From positions 310,001-374,000 of the forward strand of contig NZ_JAJPUI010000007.1 in the NCBI RefSeq assembly GCF_021390935.1: a DNA stretch of 64,000 nt, given 5' to 3'. Origin of the DNA: Streptomyces sp. CC228A. GTDB lineage: Bacteria > Actinomycetota > Actinomycetes > Streptomycetales > Streptomycetaceae. Under the pieces are notes generated by a model that was not told the DNA's origin, did no database searches, and saw only the letters and a list, made by a program, of their open reading frames with translations. Shown one piece after another: positions 50,488 to 59,182 of this stretch (the first letter of the stretch is position 1; each line of letters begins with the position of its first letter). Both the position numbers and the translations under genes were made by a program.

Positions 50488-51770
50488 GGCCCGCCGCCGA
50501 CCGACTCGCCCAGCTCCTCGGCCACTTCCTCCCCGGCCCCCTCCCCGTGCGCATCCGCGCCTGGGACGGCAGCCAGACAGGCCCAGCGGACGCACCCCTC
50601 GTGATCCTCCGCTCGCCCGCGGCCCTGCGCCGCCTGCTGTGGCAGCCGGGCGAGCTCGGCCTCGCCGAGGCGTACGTCACCGGAGACCTCGACGTCGACG
50701 GCGACCTGGCCGACGCCCTCTCCCACGCCGGCCGCACCGTCCGCGACCGGCCGGCCACACGTCCCGGACCGACGGACATGGCCGCGGCCACCGCCCTGGC
50801 GGTACGCCTGGGTGCCGTCGGTCCGCCCCCGAAGCGCCCCGACGGACGGGCCTGCCTGACCGGCAGCCTGCACACCGCCTCCCGGGACCGGGCGGCGATC
50901 AGCCACCACTACGACCTCTCCAACGACTTCTACGCCCTCCTCCTCGACGAGACCATGGCGTACTCCTGCGCCTACTGGACCCGACCCGACGAGCCCGCAT
51001 ACACCGTGGCCGACGCCCAGCGCGACAAACTCGACCTGATCTGCCGCAAACTGGACCTGGGCCCGGGAGGCCGGCTGCTCGACGTCGGCTGCGGCTGGGG
51101 ATCCCTCACCGTCCACGCGGCGCGCGAACACAAAGCCCGCGTCACCGCCGTCACCCTCTCCCGCGCCCAGCACGACCACGTCACCGAACGCGCCGCACGC
51201 GAGGGCGTGGCCGACCTCGTCGATGTGCAGCTGCGGCACTGGCGGCACATCGACGGCGGCGGCTACGACGCCGCGGCCGCCGTCGAGATGGGCGAACACG
51301 TCGGCGACGCCGAGTACCCCGCCTTCGCCGCCAAGCTGCACGACGCCCTGCGTCCCGAGGGCCGACTGCTGATCCAGCAGATGTCCCGCGGCGCCCACGC
51401 ACCCGGCGGAGGCGCCTTCATCGAAACGTACATCGCCCCCGACATGCACATGCGCCCCGTCGGCCGCACCGTCGACGTACTGGAGGCCGCGGGCCTGGAG
51501 GTCCGGTCCACCGAGTCCCTGCGCGAGCACTACACGAGGACCATCGACGCCTGGCGCTCCACTCTCGAGCGCCGCTGGGGCGACGTCGAGGACCTCGTGG
51601 GGGAGACCACCGCCCGGGTGTGGCGCCTGTACCTGGCCGGCGCGTCGCTCGCCTTCGCCGAACGCCGCATGGGCGTCGACCAGATCCTCGCCGTACGGCC
51701 CACCCGCGAAGGGGCGTCCGGCATGCCGGCCACTCCCGCCGCCTGGTACCACCCGGCGGACCCGTCATGA
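50484..51770 (+). CDS. Cyclopropane-fatty-acyl-phospholipid synthase family methyltransferase, second copy
   Basis: A 428-aa paralogue of the upstream gene with AISHHYDLSNDFYALLLD, SAM motif LLDVGCGWGSLTVHA and AAAVEMGEHVGDAEYPAF. It differs from the first copy in keeping GCGWG and in a divergent C-terminus (AFIETYIAPDMHMRP). Two different synthases in a row suggest successive steps or different chain positions. ATG 50,484 overlaps the previous stop. Confidence 0.92.
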   Translation: MRPAADRLAQLLGHFLPGPLPVRIRAWDGSQTGPADAPLVILRSPAALRRLLWQPGELGLAEAYVTGDLDVDGDLADALSHAGRTVRDRPATRPGPTDMAAATALAVRLGAVGPPPKRPDGRACLTGSLHTASRDRAAISHHYDLSNDFYALLLDETMAYSCAYWTRPDEPAYTVADAQRDKLDLICRKLDLGPGGRLLDVGCGWGSLTVHAAREHKARVTAVTLSRAQHDHVTERAAREGVADLVDVQLRHWRHIDGGGYDAAAAVEMGEHVGDAEYPAFAAKLHDALRPEGRLLIQQMSRGAHAPGGGAFIETYIAPDMHMRPVGRTVDVLEAAGLEVRSTESLREHYTRTIDAWRSTLERRWGDVEDLVGETTARVWRLYLAGASLAFAERRMGVDQILAVRPTREGASGMPATPAAWYHPADPS

Positions 51771-52597
51771 ACAGCATCGACTGGGGCACCCTCGGCGTCA
51801 ACCTCGCCGCCGCCGCGGCCACGTCTGGGGCGGTACTCCTGGCCACGTTCGCCGTCGCTGTGCGCCGCGGACTGCACCGTATCGTCGACATCGCCTGGGG
51901 CCTCGCCTTCACTGCCGTCGCGACCGTGACCTGGCTGCTGTCGGCCGGGCACGGCGACGACGGCCGCCGCCTGCTCGTCGCCGCGGCGACCGTCCTGTGG
52001 GGGCTGCGCCTCGCAGTGCACATCGCACGGCGCTCCCGTGGACAAGGCGAGGACCCGCGCTACACCGCCCTCCTCGACAAGGCCCCCGGCAACCGGACCC
52101 TCTACGCGCTGCGCACCGTGTACCTCGGGCAGGCGGCCCTCGTCTGGCTGATCTCCCTGCCCGTCCAGGCCGCCTCCTACAGCTCCGCACCCCTGGACGC
52201 CCTGGCGTACGGAGGACTCGCGCTGTGGGCGGCCGGACTCGCCTTCGAGGCCGTCGGCGACCACCAGCTGGCCCGCTTCAAGAAGGATCCCGCCAACCGG
52301 GGACGGATCATGGACAAGGGCCTGTGGGCCTGGACCCGCCACCCCAACTACTTCGGGGACAGCCTCGTCTGGTGGGGCCTGTACCTCCTCGCCTGCACCG
52401 CCTGGCAGCCGACCTTCGCCGTCCTCGTCTCCCCGGTCCTCATGACCCTGCTCCTCACCGTCGGCAGCGGCAAGCGCCTCCTGGAGAAGCACATGGCCCA
52501 CCGCCCCGGCTACGCCGCCTACACCGCGCGCACCAGCGGCTTCCTTCCCCTGCCACCCCGCAAGACCCCTCGTGGCACGCCGGAGAGCACGAAATGA
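51767..52597 (+). CDS. DUF1295 / steroid 5-alpha-reductase-like membrane protein
   Basis: A 276-aa protein with about six membrane helices. The C-terminal signature is KGLWAWTRHPNYFGDSLVWW, followed by LLEKHMAHRPGYAAYTARTS, as in DUF1295 and isoprenylcysteine methyltransferase-like reductases. It probably binds NADPH or SAM and completes acyl modification with the CFA-type enzymes. The Rv0446c equivalent lies in the same place in mycobacteria. It overlaps genes on both sides by four bases. Confidence 0.92.
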   Translation: MNSIDWGTLGVNLAAAAATSGAVLLATFAVAVRRGLHRIVDIAWGLAFTAVATVTWLLSAGHGDDGRRLLVAAATVLWGLRLAVHIARRSRGQGEDPRYTALLDKAPGNRTLYALRTVYLGQAALVWLISLPVQAASYSSAPLDALAYGGLALWAAGLAFEAVGDHQLARFKKDPANRGRIMDKGLWAWTRHPNYFGDSLVWWGLYLLACTAWQPTFAVLVSPVLMTLLLTVGSGKRLLEKHMAHRPGYAAYTARTSGFLPLPPRKTPRGTPESTK

Positions 52598-53328
52598 GCG
52601 AACCCGACCGAAGCAGCACCTTCCATGCTCTGCACATGCCCGAGCCCCGGCTTCGGCGGGCGGCGGGCGCGGTACTGCTGCTGCACGGCGGACGCGCCGA
52701 CTCCCTCGCACCCCCGCCCGCCCTCAACCTCCCCGACCTGAGGATGAGAGCTTTCGCCCGGACGCTCGCCGAAGACCCCGCCCATGCCGACATCCTCATC
52801 GGGTACGTCCGCTACCGGATGCGCGGCTGGAACGGAGAGCGCGCCGACCCCGTACACGACACACGCCGCGCCCTGGCCGAACTCGCGGACATGGCCGGTC
52901 CTCTCCCCGTGGTGCTGCTCGGGCACTCCATGGGCGCCCGAGCCGCGCTGCGCGCCGCCGACGATCCGCACGTCCGAGGCATCGTCGCCCTCGCCCCCTG
53001 GTGCCCACCCGATGAGCCGGTCACCCACCTGGGTAACCGCACCGTTATCGCCCTGCACGACCCGGCCGACCCGGTCACGTCCGCCACCGACACCTGGACC
53101 TACCTCCACCGCGCCGAGGCGGCCGGGACCCGCGTCCGGGGCATCCGCATGCCCGGCGGCCGCCACACCATGATCAGCCGGGCGCGCCTCTGGCACAGCC
53201 TCGCCACTCGCAGCACAGCCGAAGTCCTCGGCCTTGCATCCCCTCCCCGCGCCTTTGCCTCCGATCCGGACACGGTGTGGGGGGCCGACCCGCTGGACGC
53301 CGCCCTGTTCATCCCCGTCCGCCGGTGA
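52594..53328 (+). CDS. Alpha/beta hydrolase
   Basis: A 244-aa protein with AVLLLHGGRADSL (oxyanion loop), nucleophile elbow LLGHSMGARAAL (Ser in GHSMG), an acid in ALHDPADPVTS and His in MPGGRHTMISR. All parts of the triad are in order. The substrate may be a lipid ester, given the operon. It is the last coupled gene of the lipid block. Confidence 0.88.
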   Translation: MSEPDRSSTFHALHMPEPRLRRAAGAVLLLHGGRADSLAPPPALNLPDLRMRAFARTLAEDPAHADILIGYVRYRMRGWNGERADPVHDTRRALAELADMAGPLPVVLLGHSMGARAALRAADDPHVRGIVALAPWCPPDEPVTHLGNRTVIALHDPADPVTSATDTWTYLHRAEAAGTRVRGIRMPGGRHTMISRARLWHSLATRSTAEVLGLASPPRAFASDPDTVWGADPLDAALFIPVRR

Positions 53329-53417
53329 ACTTCACGCGATCCGTCTGTGCGCCGCCTCAACCGATCGGTACGTTCAGGCGTCCTCTCCCGCCCGCCCCCG
53401 TGACCGAAGGACTCCCC

Positions 53418-53804
53418 ATGTCCCCTGCGCGTTCCGCGCTTCTGCTCGCCGGCCTGATGGCCTCGGCAGGTGTCGCTCACTTCGTCGCACCCAGGCAGTT
53501 CGACTCCCTCGTGCCGCGTTCCCTGCCGGGCAGCCCCCGGGCCTGGACCACGGCCAGCGGCGTGGCCGAACTGGCCCTGGCCGCCGGTCTCGCGCTGCCG
53601 GCGACCCGAAGGGCAAGCGCCCGGGCCACCGCCTTGTTCTTCGCCGGAGTGTTCCCGGCGAACGTCAAGATGGCCTATGACTGGCGTCACCGTTCGAAGA
53701 CGGCGAGAGCCGTCGCCTGCGCGAGGCTTCCCCTCCAGGTCCCGCTGATCCTCTGGGCCCGCCACGCCGGTATGCAGGACGTCAGGCAGGGCGCCGACGG
53801 GTGA
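53418..53804 (+). CDS. DoxX-like small membrane protein
   Basis: A 128-aa protein with four predicted helices, opening SALLLAGLMASAGVAHFVAP and containing ASGVAELALAAGLAL and FPANVKMAYDW, a DoxX-like pattern. Function is unknown; relatives take part in membrane redox balance. It ends 22 bases inside the convergent membrane protein gene. Confidence 0.78.
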   Translation: MSPARSALLLAGLMASAGVAHFVAPRQFDSLVPRSLPGSPRAWTTASGVAELALAAGLALPATRRASARATALFFAGVFPANVKMAYDWRHRSKTARAVACARLPLQVPLILWARHAGMQDVRQGADG

Positions 53805-54207
53805 GGAGGAGTGTGGCGGCGACGAGTGCCAGCATTTGGGCGATGACGACGAGGTTCTTGTCGGTGAACCAGGCCGGTTCGTACATGTTGGGCAGGGGGC
53901 CGAGCTCTCCGACGTGGACGTAGCGGTAGAGCAGGAGCGCGGCCAGTCCGCCGGCTGCGACGGTCCAGGCGAAGGCGTCTGCCAGGGGGCGGCGCCAGAG
54001 AAGGACCAGCAGCGCCGCCAGGGCGGCGACGGCGGCTTCGACTCTGAAGAGCGTGCCCTGGCTGAGGGGCGCACTGACGGCGTCGTAGCGGTCGGCGAGG
54101 TGCGCGTGGAAGTAGGCGTCGGCTGCAAGGCCGGCTGCGGCCAGGAGACGGGCGACGCTGCGCAGTTTCCGGTGTGGAGTGTCCGGGCGAGTCGGATCGT
54201 GGTGCAT
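53782..54207 (-). CDS. Four-helix membrane protein
   Basis: A 141-aa protein with helices at about residues 18-32, 55-72, 78-95 and 115-135, and NMYEPAWFTDKNLVVIAQ before the last. Not assigned to a named family. In comparable clusters such a gene is preceded by a cupredoxin gene, and a remnant of one lies just upstream here, so the protein may have been its membrane partner. Confidence 0.7.
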   Translation of the reverse strand: MHHDPTRPDTPHRKLRSVARLLAAAGLAADAYFHAHLADRYDAVSAPLSQGTLFRVEAAVAALAALLVLLWRRPLADAFAWTVAAGGLAALLLYRYVHVGELGPLPNMYEPAWFTDKNLVVIAQMLALVAATLLLTRRRPA

Positions 54208-54247
54208 GGGGTTGCTCCGGCGTGAGACGCCGCGTGGCCTGTGCGGG

Positions 54248-54307
54248 TCAGCGGACGGTGAGGGTGCCCGTCATGGACGGATGGATGTCGCAATTCGTCC
54301 CTTTCAC
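54248..54307 (-). pseudogene. C-terminal remnant of a cupredoxin
   Basis: The last about 20 codons of a frame read VKGTNCDIHPSMTGTLTVR and stop. Cys, His and Met with this spacing are the copper-ligand end of plastocyanin-like domains. No matching N-terminal part with the first His ligand is found upstream in 54,308-54,481, so the gene is a truncated fragment. Confidence 0.65.
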
Positions 54308-54481
54308 CCTCCATTCGGTGCGATCGGGAAGGAGGATTGCTTGCCGCGCGCACCACTCCATACGTGAGAATGAGCGTGCTGATCGGCCGCTGGGCGCCTG
54401 CCCTGCAAGGCCCCGTGTGAGACCGGCGGACACCGAGGGCCGGCCGGTGCAGGGGCTGGTGTCACCTCGTAGGCTGCCACC

Positions 54482-55126
54482 ATGACCGAGAAGATCCTGA
54501 CGCCCACGCCCCGTGACGCTTTCGACCTGCTCATGGCCGGTAACGAGCGCTTCGTCTCCGGCGCCTCCGAGCATCCGAACCAGGACGCCGCCCGCCGCAC
54601 CGAGACCGCACCGTCCCAGAAGCCCTTCGCAGTGATGTTCGGGTGCTCCGACTCCCGGCTGGCCGCCGAGATCATCTTCGATCGCGGCCTGGGCGACCTG
54701 TTCGTGGTCCGCACCGCCGGACACGTCGCGGGCACCGAAGTACTCGGAAGCCTCGAGTTCGGCGTCGCGGTCCTCAACGCGCCGCTGGTCGTCGTCCTCG
54801 GTCACGACTCGTGCGGCGCCGTGGCCGCGGCCTGCTCCGCCCTGGAGAACGGGCAGACGCCGGGCGGCTTCGTCCGCGACGTCGTCGAACGGGTGACCCC
54901 GAGTGTGCTGGCCGCCCGCGCCGCCGGACGCGAGAAGCCCGAGGAGATCCTGGCCGAGCACATCGAGCACACGGTGGACCTGCTGCTGGAACGCTCCCGC
55001 GTCCTGGCCGACGCGGTGGCCGAGGGCCGCCTCGGCGTGGTGGGACTGTCGTACCGGCTGGCCGACGGCAGTGCCCAGCTTGTCGCCGCGCGCGGCCTCG
55101 ACGTGGCGGTTCCCACCGCATCCTGA
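54482..55126 (+). CDS. Beta-class carbonic anhydrase
   Basis: A 214-aa enzyme with zinc ligands Cys55 (FGCSDSR), His108 and Cys111 (LGHDSCGA) and the Asp-Arg dyad in CSDSR. It hydrates CO2 to bicarbonate in the cytoplasm. No ribosome site precedes ATG 54,482, while TAGGCT at 54,470-54,475 would place the transcript start near the ATG, so the mRNA may be leaderless. It stands alone. Confidence 0.95.
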   Translation: MTEKILTPTPRDAFDLLMAGNERFVSGASEHPNQDAARRTETAPSQKPFAVMFGCSDSRLAAEIIFDRGLGDLFVVRTAGHVAGTEVLGSLEFGVAVLNAPLVVVLGHDSCGAVAAACSALENGQTPGGFVRDVVERVTPSVLAARAAGREKPEEILAEHIEHTVDLLLERSRVLADAVAEGRLGVVGLSYRLADGSAQLVAARGLDVAVPTAS

Positions 55127-55310
55127 CCATTCTCATCCACCGGCCCGGTCCCGCCCCCAGCCCCGCGCCATATCGGCGCGGAGCGCGAGCCGCGGGATGG
55201 GCTGGGGGATGGGCGGTTGTCATTGACGGCGGGCGGCACGAGCTGCGGCCCCGGCTGCCCGACCCGTGCGTGCTCCGCCGAGCCCGGTGGCGAACCAGCG
55301 GGGCCGCGGG

Positions 55311-56288
55311 TCAGACGATGGTCCGGGGCCCTGCGGCGCGGCGGAGCCGGTTGGCGATCGCGAGTCCCAGCCCCTCGTCCTCCGGCAGGGAGGCGACGAT
55401 GAGGTCGCAGCCCTGCTCGTCGAGTTCACGCAGGAACCCGTACAGCCCGCGCGCGTAGGCGGTCATCGAGGCGGGGACCGCCACCACGGCGTGTGCCTTC
55501 ACCGGGACGTCGGCGAAAGGAGCGGGCAAGAAGACCCCCACATGGTGTCCCTGTTCGTGGGCGAGTTCCGCTTCGGCGACGACCTTCTCGGGCTCGACGA
55601 GGACGACGCGCGCCCGAGGCGCGTAGTGGGACGGATGCTGTCCCGGCACCCGGACATGGCTGGTCGAGGGGACCTCGACCGGGTGCCCCAGGACCGCATC
55701 GAGGTCCTCGCGCGTCACCCCGCCTGGACGCAGAATGGCCGGGGTCTCGCCGGTGGCGTCGACGATGGTGGACTCGACGCCGACCTCGCAGGCACCGCCG
55801 TCCAGCACGAAGTCCACTGCATCGCCGAGCTCGGCACGGACATGGTCCGCCGTGGTGGGGCTGACCGAGCCGAAGCGGTTCGCGGACGGCGCCGTGACAC
55901 CGCCACCGAACGCATTCAGCAGCGCGAGCGCGACCGGGTGGTCAGGCACACGCACGGCAAGCGTCTCCAGCCCACCGGTCGCCTCCAGCGGCACGCGGGA
56001 ACCGCGACGCAGCACCAGCGTGAGAGGGCCCGGCCAGAAGTGCTCGGCCAGCAGACGCGCCGCCGGGGGCACCTCCTCGACCCAGTCGTCCAGCTGCTCC
56101 GCGCCGGCGATGTGCACGATCAGCGGGTGAGACGGCGGACGCCCCTTGACCTGGAAGATCCGCGCAATGGCGGCAGGGTCCTCGGCGTTGGCGCCCAGGC
56201 CGTAGACCGTTTCGGTCGGGAGGGCCACCAGGCCGCCAGCGTGCAGCACGCCGGCCGCGTTCTCGATGTCATGGGTGCTTGCCGTCAC
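55311..56288 (-). CDS. L-threonylcarbamoyladenylate synthase, Sua5 type
   Basis: A 325-aa protein. The YrdC domain (1-200) has GGLVALPTETVYGLGANAED, KGRPPSHPLIVHI and FWPGPLTLVL, and SANRFGSVSPTTADHV. The Sua5 domain follows with PGQHPSHYAPRARVVLV. It makes the precursor of the t6A modification of ANN-decoding tRNAs. The gene is normally essential and chromosomal; here it is carried inside the element, so it is probably an additional copy. Confidence 0.93.
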   Translation of the reverse strand: MTASTHDIENAAGVLHAGGLVALPTETVYGLGANAEDPAAIARIFQVKGRPPSHPLIVHIAGAEQLDDWVEEVPPAARLLAEHFWPGPLTLVLRRGSRVPLEATGGLETLAVRVPDHPVALALLNAFGGGVTAPSANRFGSVSPTTADHVRAELGDAVDFVLDGGACEVGVESTIVDATGETPAILRPGGVTREDLDAVLGHPVEVPSTSHVRVPGQHPSHYAPRARVVLVEPEKVVAEAELAHEQGHHVGVFLPAPFADVPVKAHAVVAVPASMTAYARGLYGFLRELDEQGCDLIVASLPEDEGLGLAIANRLRRAAGPRTIV

Positions 56289-56331
56289 CCTGGTGATTGT
56301 AGGGCGGCGGCTGGTGCTGGCCGTCCGCCGG

Positions 56332-56484
56332 TCAGGAGCAGGTGAAGCCGTTCCTGAGCCGCCGCTTGCCCAGCGCTGTGACCCTTTGCTGCCGATGCTC
56401 GGGATGGCGCAGGGCTTCGTTCTCGATGGACAGCTCGGTGACAGCCCGGCGCAGGAACGCTGTCGTGCGACGCTCGACGGTCAC
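56332..56484 (-). pseudogene. Possible short remnant with coiled-coil end
   Basis: A 50-codon frame from GTG 56,484 reads TAFLRRAVTELSIENEALR, resembling the helical ends of transposition accessory proteins such as DUF6262. Upstream its frame is closed by a stop. The rest of 56,289-56,638 shows nothing. Assignment is tentative. Confidence 0.3.
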
Positions 56485-56638
56485 CCGCTGCCCTGGCAGA
56501 TCCGGTCACCGCGCCCTGGGTCGACCGCGCAACCTCAAGATCTGCACCCATCGGAAGCCGTGTCGGCCATCACTCTGCGCAGCAGCTAGGTGTTCTGTCC
56601 CGGGACAGACGAAGAACGGGATGCGGAAGGCGTCCGCC

Positions 56639-56983
56639 ATGAACCAGCCGGAGACGGCGACGCGGATCAAGGTGGTGACCGTGCCCGACCGCCCGAACGC
56701 CCCGCTCATCCGCGAGCGGCTTGCCGATGCCCTCGAAGGCCGAACGGTGCCGATGGAATGGATCAAGGTGACCGATGCGGACGCCGCCACCCGGCAACGG
56801 ATGACGGGTGCGCCCACCGTCCTTCTGGGTGGCATCGATCCGTTCGCCCACGACAGCGTGGAGCCGAGCCTGTCCTGCCGGCTCTACCGGCACGCCGACG
56901 GCACGACCGCTGGCGCCCCGGCCGTCGCAGACCTCCGCCGCGCTCTGACCGGCGGCCGGCCCGAGACGACCGGGAAGGAGTGA
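56639..56983 (+). CDS. Small thioredoxin-like protein, right copy (Cys lost)
   Basis: A 114-aa paralogue of the protein at 19,563-19,898, in opposite orientation. Shared blocks include NAPLIRER, DPFA and LSCRLYRHADG. The redox Cys of PDCPN is Arg here (VPDRPNAP), so thiol chemistry is probably lost. The leader before the ATG (GGAAGG-GTCCGCC) is also alike, but the MerR palindrome is absent. It appears to be a decaying duplicate near the right end of the element. Confidence 0.75.
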   Translation: MNQPETATRIKVVTVPDRPNAPLIRERLADALEGRTVPMEWIKVTDADAATRQRMTGAPTVLLGGIDPFAHDSVEPSLSCRLYRHADGTTAGAPAVADLRRALTGGRPETTGKE

Positions 56984-57221
56984 GGCAGGCCGCCCTCTTA
57001 CGAGACGGTGGCGCTCTTCCGCTCCACCCGCTCGCGCAGCGTCCGCCCGACTCCGGCCAGCCCACCTGATCGACCCCACGCTGACCTTGACGCCCGCTAC
57101 AGTGTGGCGTTCGTCACGAGAGCCGTTGGAGATAGCGACACGGTGAACAGTTCGCATGCGAAACAGGCCAGGTCTGCGTTCCCCCTGTAAAGCGACACGA
57201 TCTGCGGGGGACACAGCCTCT

Positions 57222-57237
57222 GCGGAAACAAACCTGC
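57222..57237 (+). other. Right attachment junction (attR)
   Basis: Element end GCGGAAACAA (57,222-57,231) is followed by core ACCTGC (57,232-57,237), then native MFS sequence. The 240 bases between the last cargo gene and this point hold no supported gene and may contain recombinase-binding sites. Confidence 0.85.
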
Positions 57238-57848
57238 TGCGGGTCCTGGAGATGAGCGCGACCGCCTTCGGCGTGGTCCTGGGGATCGGCGCCCTCGGCG
57301 CGGCCGCCGGGGCGCTGTTCGCGCCCGCCGTCGCGCGGCGGTTCGGACCCGGGCCGATGATGCTCGGCGCGCTCGCGCTCACCCCGCTCACCCAAGTCTC
57401 GCTGCTGCTGGCCTCCCCGGGCCTCGGCTGGGAGATCGTCATCGGCGCCGCGCTATTCCTCCAATTGGCCTGCGCGGGGGCGGCGGGCACCACCCAGCGG
57501 TCGATCCGCCAGATCATCACCGAGAACAGCATGCAAGCCCGGATGCAGGCCGTGAGCACCTGGCTGACCTCCGGCGCCCGGCCGTTGGGCGCTCTGCTCG
57601 CCGGCGGGCTCGGCACGTGGACCGGAGTACGCCCCGCGCTGGTCACCGGTGCCTGCCTGCTGGTCGTCCCGCTTGTGGTCCTGGCCCGTTCACCGCTGCG
57701 CGCCCTGCGACAGATGCCCGCCCCTCCTTCGCCACCGGAGGGCACGGGCCACACCACGGGTCAACCGCCTGCCGCAGCCGGGCCGACCGTGCCCGCGCCG
57801 GGGTCCGGCCTCGCCGCGGAGGGCTCGGTGGAGGGAGGTATGCCGTGA
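57232..57848 (+). pseudogene. MFS exporter, C-terminal half, separated by the mobile element
   Basis: Codons from the junction read LLRVLEMSATAFGVVLGIG and continue through about five membrane segments to a Pro-rich tail. They continue the frame of 12,695-13,475 exactly. The stop overlaps GTG 57,845 of the next gene, as expected for the original operon. Translation could restart at ATG 57,252, but half an MFS protein would not transport. Confidence 0.93.
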
Positions 57849-59182
57849 CGCAGCCCATCACCGGCGGTACGGAAGCGGGGCCGACCGCCACCGCGCTCCC
57901 CGAACCCTGTACAGCAACACCTTCCCCCGCCGCGCCGGATCCGCGGGTCGCGGCCGCACGGGCAAAGATGGTCGCCCGCCTGGAAGAGGCCGGTGACCTT
58001 TACCCCGGACCCGTACGCGATGCGCTCCTTGCCCTGCCGCGCGAGACGTTGATGCCGCAGGCGTACGTACGGCGCAGCGTCCCCGACGAGCCTCCGTGCT
58101 GGGAGCTGCTGGACTGGGCGCGGCCCGGCGACCGGGAGGAGTTGCTGGGTTTTCTCCACAGCGGGGACAGCGTGTCCATCCAGCACGATGGCGAGCCGAT
58201 CCTCGGCCGGGCCGCCGGCGCCCGGTCCGGGGGCGCCATGACGGCGATGTCGAGCACGATGGGCATGACCGCCGACCTGCTGCAACGCTTGGACCTGCGC
58301 CGAGGGCAGCGGGTGCTGGACGTCGGCACCGGCGCCGGCGTGACCGCCGCCGTGGCCTGCTTCGTCAGCGGCCACGATGGCGTCGTCACCCTCGATATCG
58401 ACCGGCACGTGAGCGAAGCCGCCCGCGCGCGTCTGATGGCCTTGGGGTACCGGCCTGCTGTGGTGACCGGGGATGGTCTGGCCGGCTGGCCCGAGCTGGG
58501 CCCGTACGACCGGATCTTCGTGTCCTTCGCCGTACCCGGGGTTCCGCCGGCTCTGGTTGCCCAACTCGAGCCAGGCGGGCGCGCGCTGATAACCTTGGGC
58601 ACCTCCTCCCCGTCCTGGCCGGGCCTGGCGGTGATCAGCAGAACCTCGACCGGCGTTGTAGAGGCGGAGCTGGTCGCGGTGGAGTTCGGACACCGCGGCG
58701 GCGTCGGCTTCGACCGGCTGTTCCTGTCCGCCGCCTTCCGTAAAAAGATCGCCCTCTCCGAGGGCGGCCGGACTCGGCGCAGTCGGTTGGAGCCCCCGGC
58801 GGACACCGACCGAGGCATGTGGCTGGCCCTGGACCACCTCCACCCCGGGCTGGTCCGCGACTTCAGCGCGGACGACCTGACGATCGGCGCGCCGCGGTGC
58901 GGTTCCTGGATGCGGGCACGCCGCGTCGGCCACCGGCGCTGGGAGGTCACCGCCGTCGGGCCACGCGACATCTGGGCGGAGATCCACGACGTCGCTGACC
59001 ACTGGCGCGCGGCCGGCTCACCGCACACCTACCGGCTTCAGATCGACGCCGACGGCGCCCAGCGGGTGACCAGCCGCTGCGGCGCCCTGTCCTGGGCGCT
59101 CACCAACGCCTCGCACACCGATACGGAGGCGGCAGGCGAGCCTGACCCGCACTCCGAGAAAGGCGACAGCCATGCACGTTGA
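57845..59182 (+). CDS. PCMT-like methyltransferase with C-terminal extension (FxLD-system type)
   Basis: A 445-aa protein. A Pro/Ala-rich start precedes LLALPRETLMPQAYV, the entry to protein-isoaspartate methyltransferase-like domains. SAM motif VLDVGTGAGVTAAVACF lies near residue 160, with VVTLDIDRHVSEAAR and LEPGGRALITLG after it. The last 150 residues are an extra domain found in peptide-modifying PCMT relatives such as those of FxLD lanthipeptide clusters. The acceptor is unknown. With the element inserted upstream, its native promoter is cut off unless one exists nearer. Confidence 0.82.
   Translation: MTQPITGGTEAGPTATALPEPCTATPSPAAPDPRVAAARAKMVARLEEAGDLYPGPVRDALLALPRETLMPQAYVRRSVPDEPPCWELLDWARPGDREELLGFLHSGDSVSIQHDGEPILGRAAGARSGGAMTAMSSTMGMTADLLQRLDLRRGQRVLDVGTGAGVTAAVACFVSGHDGVVTLDIDRHVSEAARARLMALGYRPAVVTGDGLAGWPELGPYDRIFVSFAVPGVPPALVAQLEPGGRALITLGTSSPSWPGLAVISRTSTGVVEAELVAVEFGHRGGVGFDRLFLSAAFRKKIALSEGGRTRRSRLEPPADTDRGMWLALDHLHPGLVRDFSADDLTIGAPRCGSWMRARRVGHRRWEVTAVGPRDIWAEIHDVADHWRAAGSPHTYRLQIDADGAQRVTSRCGALSWALTNASHTDTEAAGEPDPHSEKGDSHAR

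Larger units (their letters stand above)
13482..57231 (+). mobile_element. 43.75-kb Tn554-like integrative element with tyrosine-recombinase trio
   Basis: The boundaries come from the interrupted MFS gene. Left end TTGTTCCCGC (13,482-13,491) is the inverted complement, with one mismatch, of right end GCGGAAACAA (57,222-57,231). Six-base cores flank it: ACCTTC left, ACCTGC right. Either core restores the MFS gene in frame and encodes the same residues. Three overlapping tyrosine recombinases and a DUF6262-like gene read inward from the left end. Different cores at the two ends are a known property of Tn554 transposition. No relaxase, conjugation, replication or phage genes are visible, so transfer would depend on another vehicle. 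Confidence 0.9.

Noticed and set aside
13482..57231. Prophage or conjugative element
   Set aside because: No capsid, terminase, portal, lysis, relaxase, TraB/FtsK-type or replication gene is seen, only the recombinase trio.
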